Positions 1 through 5,994 of a stretch of 9,365 nt of DNA are shown here, one piece after another. A model generated the notes under the pieces. The model had not been told where the DNA came from. It did no database searches and worked only from the letters and a program-made list of their open reading frames with translations. The DNA is from CAZQFS01 sp964592755. GTDB taxonomy: Bacteria; Hydrothermota; Tepidihabitantia; Tepidihabitantales; Tepidihabitantaceae. The DNA is taken from positions 1-9,365 of the forward strand of contig CAZQFS010000113.1 of the NCBI GenBank assembly GCA_964592755.1, read 5' to 3'. Numbering within the stretch: the first letter of the stretch is position 1; every line of letters begins with the position of its first letter. Both the position numbers and the translations under genes were made by a program.

Positions 1-610
1 CAGTCACGTTGAACGCTCCCGCTATAGTGAAGACATGCGAAGTGGCGTACGCAGACTCGGACGCCACCGGACCTTCCCAGTTGCCGATAACCTCGCCCCA
101 GTCGAACTGGAACCAAACGCTATCCCCGAGAGGGTGCGTTGCCCGTGCCTTGAACGCTGCCGCAACGCCGGTCGTGCATGCGCTGGGGCCACTCGGTCTG
201 CTCGGTGTCATGGGAGGCAGGAAGCCGATCGTCACCGCGATGGAGTCGCTCCACTCAGACTCGGCCCCTTGCGTGTCGCGGGCTCTGACCTTGATGTGGT
301 AGACTCCCGAGTCCGCGTAGGTGTGCGTCCGCGTCACTGCTTGCCCGCTGGCATAGGCTGACGACCACTCCACCGTGCTGGTGTCGCCCCACGAGACCTT
401 GTACTCGACTTCCTGCGCCTCTGGGTCGACGGCAGAGAAGGTCCACGTCAAGACGGCACCCGGCTTCCCGACGGTTGGGCCGCTCAGTTGCGGAACCGCC
501 GGGGGCTTGTTCGTCTTGCAGACGGCGAGAACGCTCGCCAGTGTCAGCAATGCGACCATCGGGAGAGACCGGACGCGACGAAAGTGACAGAATCCTGCGT
601 TTGAGATCAT
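1..610 (-). CDS. Partial exported PKD/Ig-like repeat protein, N-terminal 203 residues
   Basis: The frame is open from ATG at 610 down to the left window edge, so the C-terminus is missing. AGGAGG lies 4 nt before the ATG and decides the start. Residues about 10-30 form a basic then hydrophobic signal peptide (RRVRS, then LLTLASVLAV) ending at Cys31. The LAVC there resembles a lipobox, but Val at -1 is not the usual Gly/Ala/Ser, so lipidation is uncertain. Two beta-sandwich repeats follow: about 41-128, with WGDT at 74-77 and HTYADSGVYHIKVRARD at 96-112, and about 137 onward, with FDWGE at 169-173 and SHVFTIAGAFNVT at 191-203. WGD/DWG followed by the H-x-Y/F...G-x-(Y/F) strand is the PKD-type pattern. 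Such proteins are exported and usually bind or display; no enzymatic domain is visible. It has its own promoter (729-756), and nothing links it to the CRISPR operon. Confidence 0.8.
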   Translation of the reverse strand, partial: MISNAGFCHFRRVRSLPMVALLTLASVLAVCKTNKPPAVPQLSGPTVGKPGAVLTWTFSAVDPEAQEVEYKVSWGDTSTVEWSSAYASGQAVTRTHTYADSGVYHIKVRARDTQGAESEWSDSIAVTIGFLPPMTPSRPSGPSACTTGVAAAFKARATHPLGDSVWFQFDWGEVIGNWEGPVASESAYATSHVFTIAGAFNVT

Positions 611-728
611 GCTTCCTCCTGCCTTTGCTGTACGAAGGAATTCCGGGACATATCACGCACTTCCCCGCCCGGCCGAGGTCTCTGACTTGACAGTCGAGGA
701 TACCAAGACTGCCTTCATAATCGCCTCG

Positions 729-756
729 ATTGTACGTCTGCCCGGCGCCAAGTCAA
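729..756 (-). promoter_or_regulatory. Sigma70-like promoter for the PKD-protein gene
   Basis: On the - strand TTGACT (756-751) and TACAAT (734-729) are separated by 16 nt. Both match the sigma70 consensus at five of six positions. Transcription would start near 722 and give a leader of about 110 nt before the ATG at 610. This would let the PKD gene be expressed independently of hicB upstream. It is a sequence match only. Confidence 0.55.
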
Positions 757-770
757 GCGGGCGCGGGCTT

Positions 771-791
771 ACGGCTGACGGCTCACGGCCG
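771..791. repeat. Three-copy heptamer tandem repeat (ACGGCYS)
   Basis: ACGGCTG, ACGGCTC and ACGGCCG follow each other without gaps, and a partial unit (GACGGCT) follows at 793-799 and runs into the hicB stop codon. It lies in the gap between hicB and the PKD gene. Function unknown; it resembles the short tandem heptamer repeats known from other bacterial intergenic regions. Confidence 0.6.
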
Positions 792-794
792 TGA
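783..794. other. 12-bp perfect palindrome TCACGGCCGTGA
   Basis: The palindrome overlaps the end of the heptamer repeat and lies 4-15 nt after the hicB stop on the - strand. It has no loop and no following T-tract, so it is a poor intrinsic terminator. It could be a protein-binding site or a by-product of the repeat. Confidence 0.4.
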
Positions 795-797
795 CGG

Positions 798-1007
798 CTA
801 GACGACGACGTACTCAGACACCGACTCCGATTCCGGAATCGGCAGTCCGTCTTCCTTAAGGCCCTGAACGTGCATCCGCAGCGCCTCGTGCATGTTCTTC
901 TCCGCTTCCTCGCGCGTAGCGCCGGTGGCTGCACAGCCAGGCACGTCCGGCGAGTACGCGGAGTAGTTGCCGTCTGCTCTCTCAATGACGATAAGAAACC
1001 TGTGCAT
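798..1007 (-). CDS. hicB: HicB-like antitoxin (UPF0150 fold), 69 aa
   Basis: The protein opens MHRFLIVIER, then YSAYSPDVPGCAATGATREEAEKNMHEAL (17-43), the HicB/UPF0150 signature: a strand ending in the xSPDxPGCxxxGxTxEEAxxN turn, followed by an amphipathic helix. It ends after about 69 residues, so it is the short form with only the partial RNase H-like fold and no C-terminal helix-turn-helix or ribbon-helix-helix domain. HicB normally binds and blocks the mRNA-cutting toxin HicA. The ATG at 1007 is chosen because the fold begins there; the frame extends back to 1169, but those upstream residues belong to the hicA remnant. A weak purine-rich site (GAAGAG) lies about 6 nt upstream. The hicA stop at 1012-1010 is 2 nt before this start, the normal hicAB arrangement. 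With hicA broken, HicB here is probably an orphan. Confidence 0.8.
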   Translation of the reverse strand: MHRFLIVIERADGNYSAYSPDVPGCAATGATREEAEKNMHEALRMHVQGLKEDGLPIPESESVSEYVVV

Positions 1008-1009
1008 GT

Positions 1010-1169
1010 TCAGCTCTTCTCTTTCAGTCCCGCCTGCTTGAGTATGCTGTTGAGGGTTCCGGCCGCGAGGTCGTGCCCGGATGCTCTTACTGCCGATGGC
1101 TGCCTTTCGTTGCCACCAGATACCAGCCCCGTCCTGCTCTATCAGCCTGATAACGTCGCAAACCTTCAT
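1010..1169 (-). pseudogene. hicA: Decayed hicA toxin gene, frameshifted and internally deleted
   Basis: Three HicA-like pieces lie in order in three different frames. From ATG at 1169 comes MKVCDVIRLIEQDG. About 2 nt too many at the GACGGGGCTGG junction shifts the frame to GWYLVATKGSHRQ, which carries the GSH motif with the catalytic-type His and then meets TAA at 1089-1087. The third frame gives SGHDLAAGTLNSILKQAGL followed by KEKS and a TGA at 1012-1010. HicA proteins normally have about 13 more residues (a KHP...VTV strand pair) between GSHRQ and GHDL, and these are missing. The product cannot be a normal about 60-75 aa double-stranded-RNA-binding-fold toxin. Recognisable identity in all three pieces suggests recent decay; a sequencing or assembly error could explain the 2-nt shift but not the internal loss. 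It sits immediately upstream of hicB and divergent from the cas operon. Confidence 0.78.
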
Positions 1170-1228
1170 GGTGCTCGGTGGAGATGATATGGCTCGACCT
1201 CGTCGAAGTCAGCAAGTGGATGGAAGGA

Positions 1229-1260
1229 CTCGAGGAGTCAAGGAATCGAGGAGTCGAGGG
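1229..1260. repeat. Four-copy octamer tandem repeat (NTCRAGGR)
   Basis: CTCGAGGA, GTCAAGGA, ATCGAGGA and GTCGAGGG follow in phase; a looser unit (TGGAAGGA, 1221-1228) precedes them. This lies in the gene-free stretch 1170-1529 between hicA and the cas operon. That stretch also holds a hairpin (1262-1278), a TTCGTG direct repeat with 9-nt period (1364-1378) and the cas promoter; I see no convincing gene in it. Confidence 0.6.
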
Positions 1261-1261
1261 G

Positions 1262-1278
1262 TGGCGGCGGAGCCGCCA
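1262..1278. other. GC-rich hairpin, 7-bp stem and 3-nt loop
   Basis: TGGCGGC and GCCGCCA pair perfectly around GGA. There is no T-tract on either side, so it is not a standard terminator. It directly follows the octamer repeat and may be part of the same repetitive element. Confidence 0.45.
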
Positions 1279-1413
1279 GGCGCAGGCCGGCCCCGGAACC
1301 GACATTGAGCCACCAGGAGAGTGACGAAGTGAAGGAAGGATGGAGGAATAAGGAACCCGGCGGTTCGTGTTCTTCGTGACAGTCAACTTCGGAACTGGAG
1401 CTCAACCGGGTCA

Positions 1414-1441
1414 TTGACATCACCGTGCGTCAGCCTATACT
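1414..1441 (+). promoter_or_regulatory. Strong sigma70-like promoter of the cas operon
   Basis: TTGACA (1414-1419) matches the -35 consensus fully and TATACT (1436-1441) matches five of six -10 positions; the spacer is 16 nt. Transcription would start near 1448, giving a leader of about 80 nt before cas6. No other promoter this good is seen before the genes that follow, so it probably drives the whole run to 9285. No clear operator palindrome overlaps it. Confidence 0.7.
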
Positions 1442-1529
1442 ACGACAAGAACTGATTAGCATCGGCTGACTGTAACCGCGCGACAGCAGAACCGGTCGTG
1501 GTCAGCAACGATGCGGGCCAGAGGGAACC

Positions 1530-2444
1530 ATGAAAACCACGTGCCTGACAGTAGAACTGACCGCTCTTGAACCGGCCCGGCTGCCGCGCTACAAAGGCGC
1601 GGTGGTAAGGGGCGGCTTTGGTCTGGCGTTCCGGCGGGTAAGCTGCCCGTTTCCGAAGCGCGAGTGCGCCGACTGTCTGCTCAACCGGCAGTGCGTCTGG
1701 TCGTACGTCTTCAATACGCCGCGGCCGGAAGACGCCACGGTCATGCGTAAGTATGAGACAATTCCCCACCCCTTTGTCATTGAGCCGCCAGACGACGACC
1801 GAACCCGACTGGCTCCGGGCGACCGACTCGAGTTCGGCCTCGTGCTCGTCGGCCGGGCAATCGAACACGTGCCCTACTTCATCTACGCCTTTGAGCAGAT
1901 GGCCGAACAAGGTCTTGGTCCTGGCCGGGGTCGCTTCACCGTCTCTGCGGTCCGGCAGCAAGGCACGGTATTCTTCGACGGCAAGGCCAAGACCATCATC
2001 GCCCCGCTCAAGACATCCTCGCTCGAACTGACGCCCGGCCAGCCTGGCACAACCCAGGTCGCCATCCGGTTTGTTACCCCGCTTCGTATCATCTATCAAG
2101 GAAAGATGTCCCGCCGACCGCAGTTCCACGTTCTGGTCCGGGCGCTGCTCCGTCGGCTCGGGCTTCTGGCGTACTTCCACGACCAGCCGGTCGAACTTGA
2201 CTACCGCGGCCTTATCGCGCAAGCTGAGGCAGTCAAAATGGTGGACTGCACCCTTGCCGGCTGCGAATGGCGCCGCTACTCCACGCGCCAGGACCGCGTC
2301 ATTGAGATGGAAGGCATGACCGGCACAGCCACCTACGAAGGAAACATCGGCCCTTTCCTGCCCTTTCTCAGGGCGGGCGAGATTCTCCACATCGGCAAGG
2401 GAACGACCTTCGGCATGGGCAAATACCAGATGGAGGTGAGATGA
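1530..2444 (+). CDS. cas6: Cas6 CRISPR pre-crRNA endoribonuclease (RAMP family), 304 aa
   Basis: Cas6 cuts the CRISPR transcript inside each repeat, leaving the 5' handle that Csm complexes need. The C-terminal half (about 175-304) carries the RAMP ferredoxin-like domain of the COG5551/PF10040 type, with MTGTATYEGNIGPFLPFL (263-280) and the glycine-rich loop GKGTTFGMGK (289-298). Near the N-terminus Cys39, Cys46, Cys49 and Cys55 make a C-x6-C-x2-C-x5-C cluster, seen in this Cas6 subgroup and likely metal-binding. The catalytic residue is not obvious from sequence; His287 just before the glycine loop, His200 and His113 are candidates. The start has AGAGGG 6 nt upstream and lies about 80 nt after the promoter. 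It is the first gene of the operon and its TGA overlaps the cas10 ATG by 4 nt. A 375-aa frame on the opposite strand is a GC-driven shadow. Confidence 0.92.
   Translation: MKTTCLTVELTALEPARLPRYKGAVVRGGFGLAFRRVSCPFPKRECADCLLNRQCVWSYVFNTPRPEDATVMRKYETIPHPFVIEPPDDDRTRLAPGDRLEFGLVLVGRAIEHVPYFIYAFEQMAEQGLGPGRGRFTVSAVRQQGTVFFDGKAKTIIAPLKTSSLELTPGQPGTTQVAIRFVTPLRIIYQGKMSRRPQFHVLVRALLRRLGLLAYFHDQPVELDYRGLIAQAEAVKMVDCTLAGCEWRRYSTRQDRVIEMEGMTGTATYEGNIGPFLPFLRAGEILHIGKGTTFGMGKYQMEVR
2432..2437 (+). promoter_or_regulatory. Ribosome binding site of cas10 inside cas6
   Basis: GGAGGT lies 3 nt before the ATG at 2441, inside the last codons of cas6. Together with the ATGA overlap it fixes the start and suggests coupled translation. 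Confidence 0.75.
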
Positions 2445-4813
2445 ACAGGAAAGAAGACAAAGACTTCCAGACCCTGGTCCTGGCCGCGCTGCTCCACGAC
2501 ATCGGGAAGTTCGCTCAGCGGGCAGGGGCCGAATTGGACGCTGAGGACCGCCGAGTCGCCGAGGCATGCTGCCGACAGGCCTTCGGTCATCCCAGTCACG
2601 TGCACGCTGCTTTCAGCGGCAGCTTCATACGTCGGTATCTCGGCAGACCGTGGGAGATGGTCGAGAATCTTGCGCTCTGGCATCACTCGGCCGGCGAAGC
2701 ACCGGCAGCGTACCGACGCTTGGCCCGCATTGTGGCGCTGGCCGACTGGCTCTCCTCCGGCGAACGCCATGACCGACCCGAAGCCGCGACTGTGCGGGTC
2801 GAGGACGAGCCGCTTGTCTCCATCTTCTCGACGCTCGAGACCGACCGTCCTGCGTCCGGCCGCAGCTACTTCCCGCTAACCCCTCTCTCATCAACCGGCA
2901 GGGAACACATACCCTCAGCCCGCAAACCGGAAGCGCTTCAGTATGGCCGCGCCTACAAACAGACCTGGGAGGCATTCCAGGCCGACTTCGACCGCATCAA
3001 GGCGTCGGGATATGCCCTGCTCGTAGACCAGACCCTCTCCCTGCTGGAGAAGCACACGTTGTTCGTCCCGTCCGCCGCCTACAGGCAGGTCCCGGACGTA
3101 TCTCTCTTCCATCATCTCAAAGCGACCGCGGCCATCGCCTCCTGCCTGTTCCAGGATCGTCTGGACGACACGGCGCTGGACCAGGCGTTCCGGTCATTCG
3201 GCAATCCTGCCGAAGTCGGAGACGAACTGGCCGTACTCATCGGCGGCGACCTCTCCGGCATCCAGGACTTCCTCTATAACGTCACTGCCAAGGCGGCGCT
3301 CAAGAGCCTGCGCGGCCGCTCGCTCTACCTGCAGCTCATTCCTGAGGCTGTTGCGTCCGGTCTCATTGACGTGCTCAACCTCACGCGGGCCAACATCATC
3401 TACTGCGGCGGAGGACACTTCTACCTGCTCGCCCCTGCGACCGCAGAGACGAAGGAGACCATCGAGAGCCACGCGCGCATGATTGACCAGGCGCTCTTGA
3501 GCGCACACAACGGCCGGCTGTCGCTCGCCCTCGCGACCCAGCCCCTCAGCCTTGGTGACTTCTCCGGCAGGGAGTTCGGCAATGCCTGGGACAGGCTGCA
3601 CGAGAAACTCGCCCGCGCCAAGAAGCAACGCTTCCGCCGACTGCTCCAGTCAGGCAGACCAGAGGACATTCTCGGCCCGACCGGCGTCGGCGGCGAGGAG
3701 CCGGCCTGCTCGGTCTGTGGCGAGGAGACAAAGGAGAAGGACGACGAAGACAATCCGCGCTGCCGGATGTGCGCCGGCTTCGCCGACCTGAGTGCCGACC
3801 TGAAGAATGCCGCAGTCGTGGTTGAGACCGCATCCGGCCGGCACTATGACAAACCACGTGCATGGTACGAAGTCCTGTCGAACCTGGGCCGCGAGTACCG
3901 CTTCCAACCAGAGGCGCACCCGACCGGCGCGGCCTGGCTGCTGAATGGGACCGACTTCGCCGCCAGTGGACTGAACGGCTTCCGCTTCCTCGCCAAGCAC
4001 ATTCCCGAGGTTACCGGTGCAACCGCCACGCTGGAGAACATCGCCAAGGGCGCGGTCGGCGTCCAACGCTGGGGCGTATTGCGTATGGACGTAGACAACC
4101 TCGGCGAGGCGTTCAGAACCAGACTGGGAGATGACCGCTCGGTTTCGCGCTTCTCCATGCTCAGCTACCTTGTCGGCTACTTCTTCTCGGCAAGGGTTCA
4201 GGCAGTCGCGCAAGAGGACGCCTTCAAGGACAAGGTGTATCTCGCCTACTCCGGCGGCGACGACCTCTTCGCCATCGGTTCCTGGTCGGTCCTGCCTGAG
4301 TTCGCGAAGAGAATCCGCGAGGAGTTCGGCAACTTCACTTCCCACGCCCTCACTCTCTCGGCCGGGGTCTACGTTGCGCCGTCCGTGAAGTTCCCGGTCT
4401 ACGAGGCTGCCGACCAGGCCGGAGAAGCGGAAAAGGCGGCCAAGACCGAGCATACGAGCAAAGACCGAATCAGCTTCCTCGGCTCGACCGTGACTTGGGC
4501 CGAACTCAACAATGCACGGGAGGTGAAAGACGAACTTGTGAAGCTGATTGGCAACGGCCTGCCCAAATCCATCCTCGGCTTCCTCGGCTCAAGCTGGCAG
4601 CAGCAGAAAGAGACCAAGGACGGCAAGATTCCGGTGTACCCAATCTGGCGCTTGCTCTATGCGTTCAAGCGCCTGAAAGAAAGGCACAAAGACCTGGCCC
4701 CGCGGATATGTGACATCGAACAAAAGGTGGTCGTGGCCAATGGCCTTCGGCCCCGCCTCGACCTCATCATCCGCTGGGCAGAATACGAAGTAAGGAGGAA
4801 AGATGCAGAGTAG
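2441..4813 (+). CDS. cas10: Cas10/Csm1, large subunit: HD nuclease and cyclic oligoadenylate synthase, 790 aa
   Basis: Domains in order: an N-terminal HD domain (about 8-130) with LLHDIGK (His19-Asp20), SHVHAAFS (His53, His55), WHH at 80-82 and ADWLSSGER at 101-109; a first Palm domain beginning IGGDLSGIQDF (from about 267), with a degenerate GGGHF at 323-327; a zinc ribbon with Cys423, Cys426, Cys441 and Cys444; a second Palm with RMDVDNLGEAF and the active GGDD at 605-608; and a C-terminal helical domain (about 680-790). The HD site cleaves single-stranded DNA and the GGDD site converts ATP to cyclic oligoadenylate when target RNA binds; both motifs are intact. Length and order are normal for type III-A Csm1. 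The gene overlaps cas6 by 4 nt and csm2 by 11 nt. The partner for its second messenger is the CARF-HEPN gene at 8044. Confidence 0.97.
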   Translation: MNRKEDKDFQTLVLAALLHDIGKFAQRAGAELDAEDRRVAEACCRQAFGHPSHVHAAFSGSFIRRYLGRPWEMVENLALWHHSAGEAPAAYRRLARIVALADWLSSGERHDRPEAATVRVEDEPLVSIFSTLETDRPASGRSYFPLTPLSSTGREHIPSARKPEALQYGRAYKQTWEAFQADFDRIKASGYALLVDQTLSLLEKHTLFVPSAAYRQVPDVSLFHHLKATAAIASCLFQDRLDDTALDQAFRSFGNPAEVGDELAVLIGGDLSGIQDFLYNVTAKAALKSLRGRSLYLQLIPEAVASGLIDVLNLTRANIIYCGGGHFYLLAPATAETKETIESHARMIDQALLSAHNGRLSLALATQPLSLGDFSGREFGNAWDRLHEKLARAKKQRFRRLLQSGRPEDILGPTGVGGEEPACSVCGEETKEKDDEDNPRCRMCAGFADLSADLKNAAVVVETASGRHYDKPRAWYEVLSNLGREYRFQPEAHPTGAAWLLNGTDFAASGLNGFRFLAKHIPEVTGATATLENIAKGAVGVQRWGVLRMDVDNLGEAFRTRLGDDRSVSRFSMLSYLVGYFFSARVQAVAQEDAFKDKVYLAYSGGDDLFAIGSWSVLPEFAKRIREEFGNFTSHALTLSAGVYVAPSVKFPVYEAADQAGEAEKAAKTEHTSKDRISFLGSTVTWAELNNAREVKDELVKLIGNGLPKSILGFLGSSWQQQKETKDGKIPVYPIWRLLYAFKRLKERHKDLAPRICDIEQKVVVANGLRPRLDLIIRWAEYEVRRKDAE
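4793..4798 (+). promoter_or_regulatory. Ribosome binding site of csm2 inside cas10
   Basis: A full AGGAGG lies 4 nt before the ATG at 4803, within the last cas10 codons. It supports the csm2 start, which falls before the cas10 stop. Confidence 0.8.
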
Positions 4814-5204
4814 ACAACCCGGCGCCGGGCCGCGACCAACCGGCGGCGCAGACAAGTCAGAACGCATCAAGAAGGCCTTGGCCGGCGGCAGCACGGACCT
4901 CGTTGATTTCGCCCGGGAGACCGGCGAGTACCTTGCCGCAGGTAGCGACCGCGAGCGGCTGTCGGTATCCCAGATACGCAACGTCTTGGACGACATCCAG
5001 AGGATGCGTACTTTCGACGAGAATCGGCTGCAGATGCTTCGCCCCAGGCTTGCCTATGCTGCCGGCAGACATGGAGGAAAGGTCAAAGACCTGCAGAAGG
5101 TCATCGACACCGCAATCGGGATGACAGACGCCTCGAACTTCAAGCACTTCAAGAACCTGGTCGAGGCAATCGTCGGTTACCATCGCTACTACGGCGGAAA
5201 GTGA
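4803..5204 (+). CDS. csm2: Csm2, small subunit of the type III-A complex, 133 aa
   Basis: Csm2 is the small helical subunit that lines the target-RNA side of the Csm filament and has no known catalytic role. Recognisable blocks are LSVSQIRNVLDDIQRM (53-68), LRPRLAYAAGR (79-89) and the C-terminal NFKHFKNLVEAIVGYHRYYGG (112-132), all typical of Csm2. The first 20 residues (glycine/proline-rich) look disordered. The start lies 11 nt inside the end of cas10 and has a perfect AGGAGG. The stop codon is 7 nt before the csm3 start, and its TGA forms part of the csm3 ribosome binding site. Length is within the family range. Confidence 0.93.
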   Translation: MQSRQPGAGPRPTGGADKSERIKKALAGGSTDLVDFARETGEYLAAGSDRERLSVSQIRNVLDDIQRMRTFDENRLQMLRPRLAYAAGRHGGKVKDLQKVIDTAIGMTDASNFKHFKNLVEAIVGYHRYYGGK

Positions 5205-5211
5205 GGAAGAG

Positions 5212-5994
5212 ATGTCAACCCTACTAGGCAAGGCTATTGTTCGTACGGACCTCAGGCTTGTCACCGGTACGCGCGTCGGGGGCAGCCAGGGCGGGCTGAA
5301 GATTGGCGGCGTCGACCTGAACGTCATCTCCGACCCGCTCGGGCGGCCCTACATCCCGGGTTCGTCGGTCAAGGGCAAGCTCCGCTCGCTGGCCGAGCGC
5401 GCGCTGCGGGCACCCATTGGCGACCGCGGCACGCATTCGTGCCGCCAAGCCGAGGACTACGGCAAATGCGTCATCTGCCGGACCTATGGCACGCTCCAGA
5501 GCTTCGACGGGGTCGCCACCCTGACGCGGCTGGTGGTGCGCGATGCGTTCCTTGACGATTCGAGCATCACCGAAGAGATGCGGGCCAGCATGGACATGGA
5601 GTTCACCGAAGTGAAGTTCGAGACCGCCATCGATCGCACAAGCGGCACGGCGCTCAAGGGCAGCCTGCGTCAGATTGAGCGCGTGCCTGCCGGCGCAGTC
5701 TTCCGGCCCTGCGAATTCGTGTTCAATGTCTTCGAGGAGAGCGACAAGGGCCTCTTGAAGCACGTCTTTGTGGCAATGGAGTTGCTGGAAGACGACTACC
5801 TCGGCGGCATGGGCTCGCGCGGCTACGGCAAGGTGAAGCTCGACAACATCGGCGTCTGGTGGAACAAGGCGGCGGACTACGAAAGCGGCAACGTCGCCCT
5901 TTCCGACGACCGGCGCATCAACGGCGAAATGAAGACTCCGTCCGCACTGGTGCAGGGCTTCGACACGCTCGAGGCCAAGCTGGCATCGCCATGA
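5212..5994 (+). CDS. csm3: Csm3, backbone subunit and target-RNA nuclease, 260 aa
   Basis: Csm3 copies form the backbone that holds the crRNA and cuts the bound target RNA at 6-nt intervals. The expected catalytic Asp is present: GGVDLNVISDP (32-42) places Asp35 where Asp33 lies in the Streptococcus thermophilus protein, although that motif usually reads D-x-PVIxD and here is DLNVISD. YIPGSSVKGKLRSL (47-60) is the RAMP signature. His75, Cys77, Cys86 and Cys89 form a likely zinc site ending CRTYG. The glycine-rich loop is LGGMGSRGYGK (197-207). The start has GAGG overlapping the csm2 stop. The csm3 TGA overlaps the csm4 ATG by 4 nt. The last 30 residues carry no recognisable motif. Confidence 0.96.
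   Translation: MSTLLGKAIVRTDLRLVTGTRVGGSQGGLKIGGVDLNVISDPLGRPYIPGSSVKGKLRSLAERALRAPIGDRGTHSCRQAEDYGKCVICRTYGTLQSFDGVATLTRLVVRDAFLDDSSITEEMRASMDMEFTEVKFETAIDRTSGTALKGSLRQIERVPAGAVFRPCEFVFNVFEESDKGLLKHVFVAMELLEDDYLGGMGSRGYGKVKLDNIGVWWNKAADYESGNVALSDDRRINGEMKTPSALVQGFDTLEAKLASP

Noticed and set aside
255..656. 133-aa open frame on the - strand near the left edge
   Set aside because: It is in a different frame from the PKD protein that has the ribosome binding site, signal peptide and repeats.
1008..1169. Long form of HicB starting at 1169 (123 aa)
   Set aside because: The extra 54 residues are the first hicA segment followed by out-of-frame hicA sequence; the HicB fold starts at 1007.
1170..1240. 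Promoter for hicA on the - strand
   Set aside because: TATCAT near 1180-1190 has no -35 at suitable spacing (the nearest TTGCTG is 20 nt away), so the call is not supported.
1081..1423. Small open frames on both strands between hicA and cas6
   Set aside because: They run through the octamer repeat and hairpin, have no ribosome binding site and no family resemblance.
1440..2567. 375-aa open frame on the - strand opposite cas6
   Set aside because: It is antisense to a well-recognised Cas6, has no domain I recognise and no ribosome binding site; GC-rich coding commonly leaves such long antisense frames.
3650..4453. 267-aa open frame on the - strand inside cas10
   Set aside because: Shadow of the Cas10 zinc ribbon and second Palm coding region.
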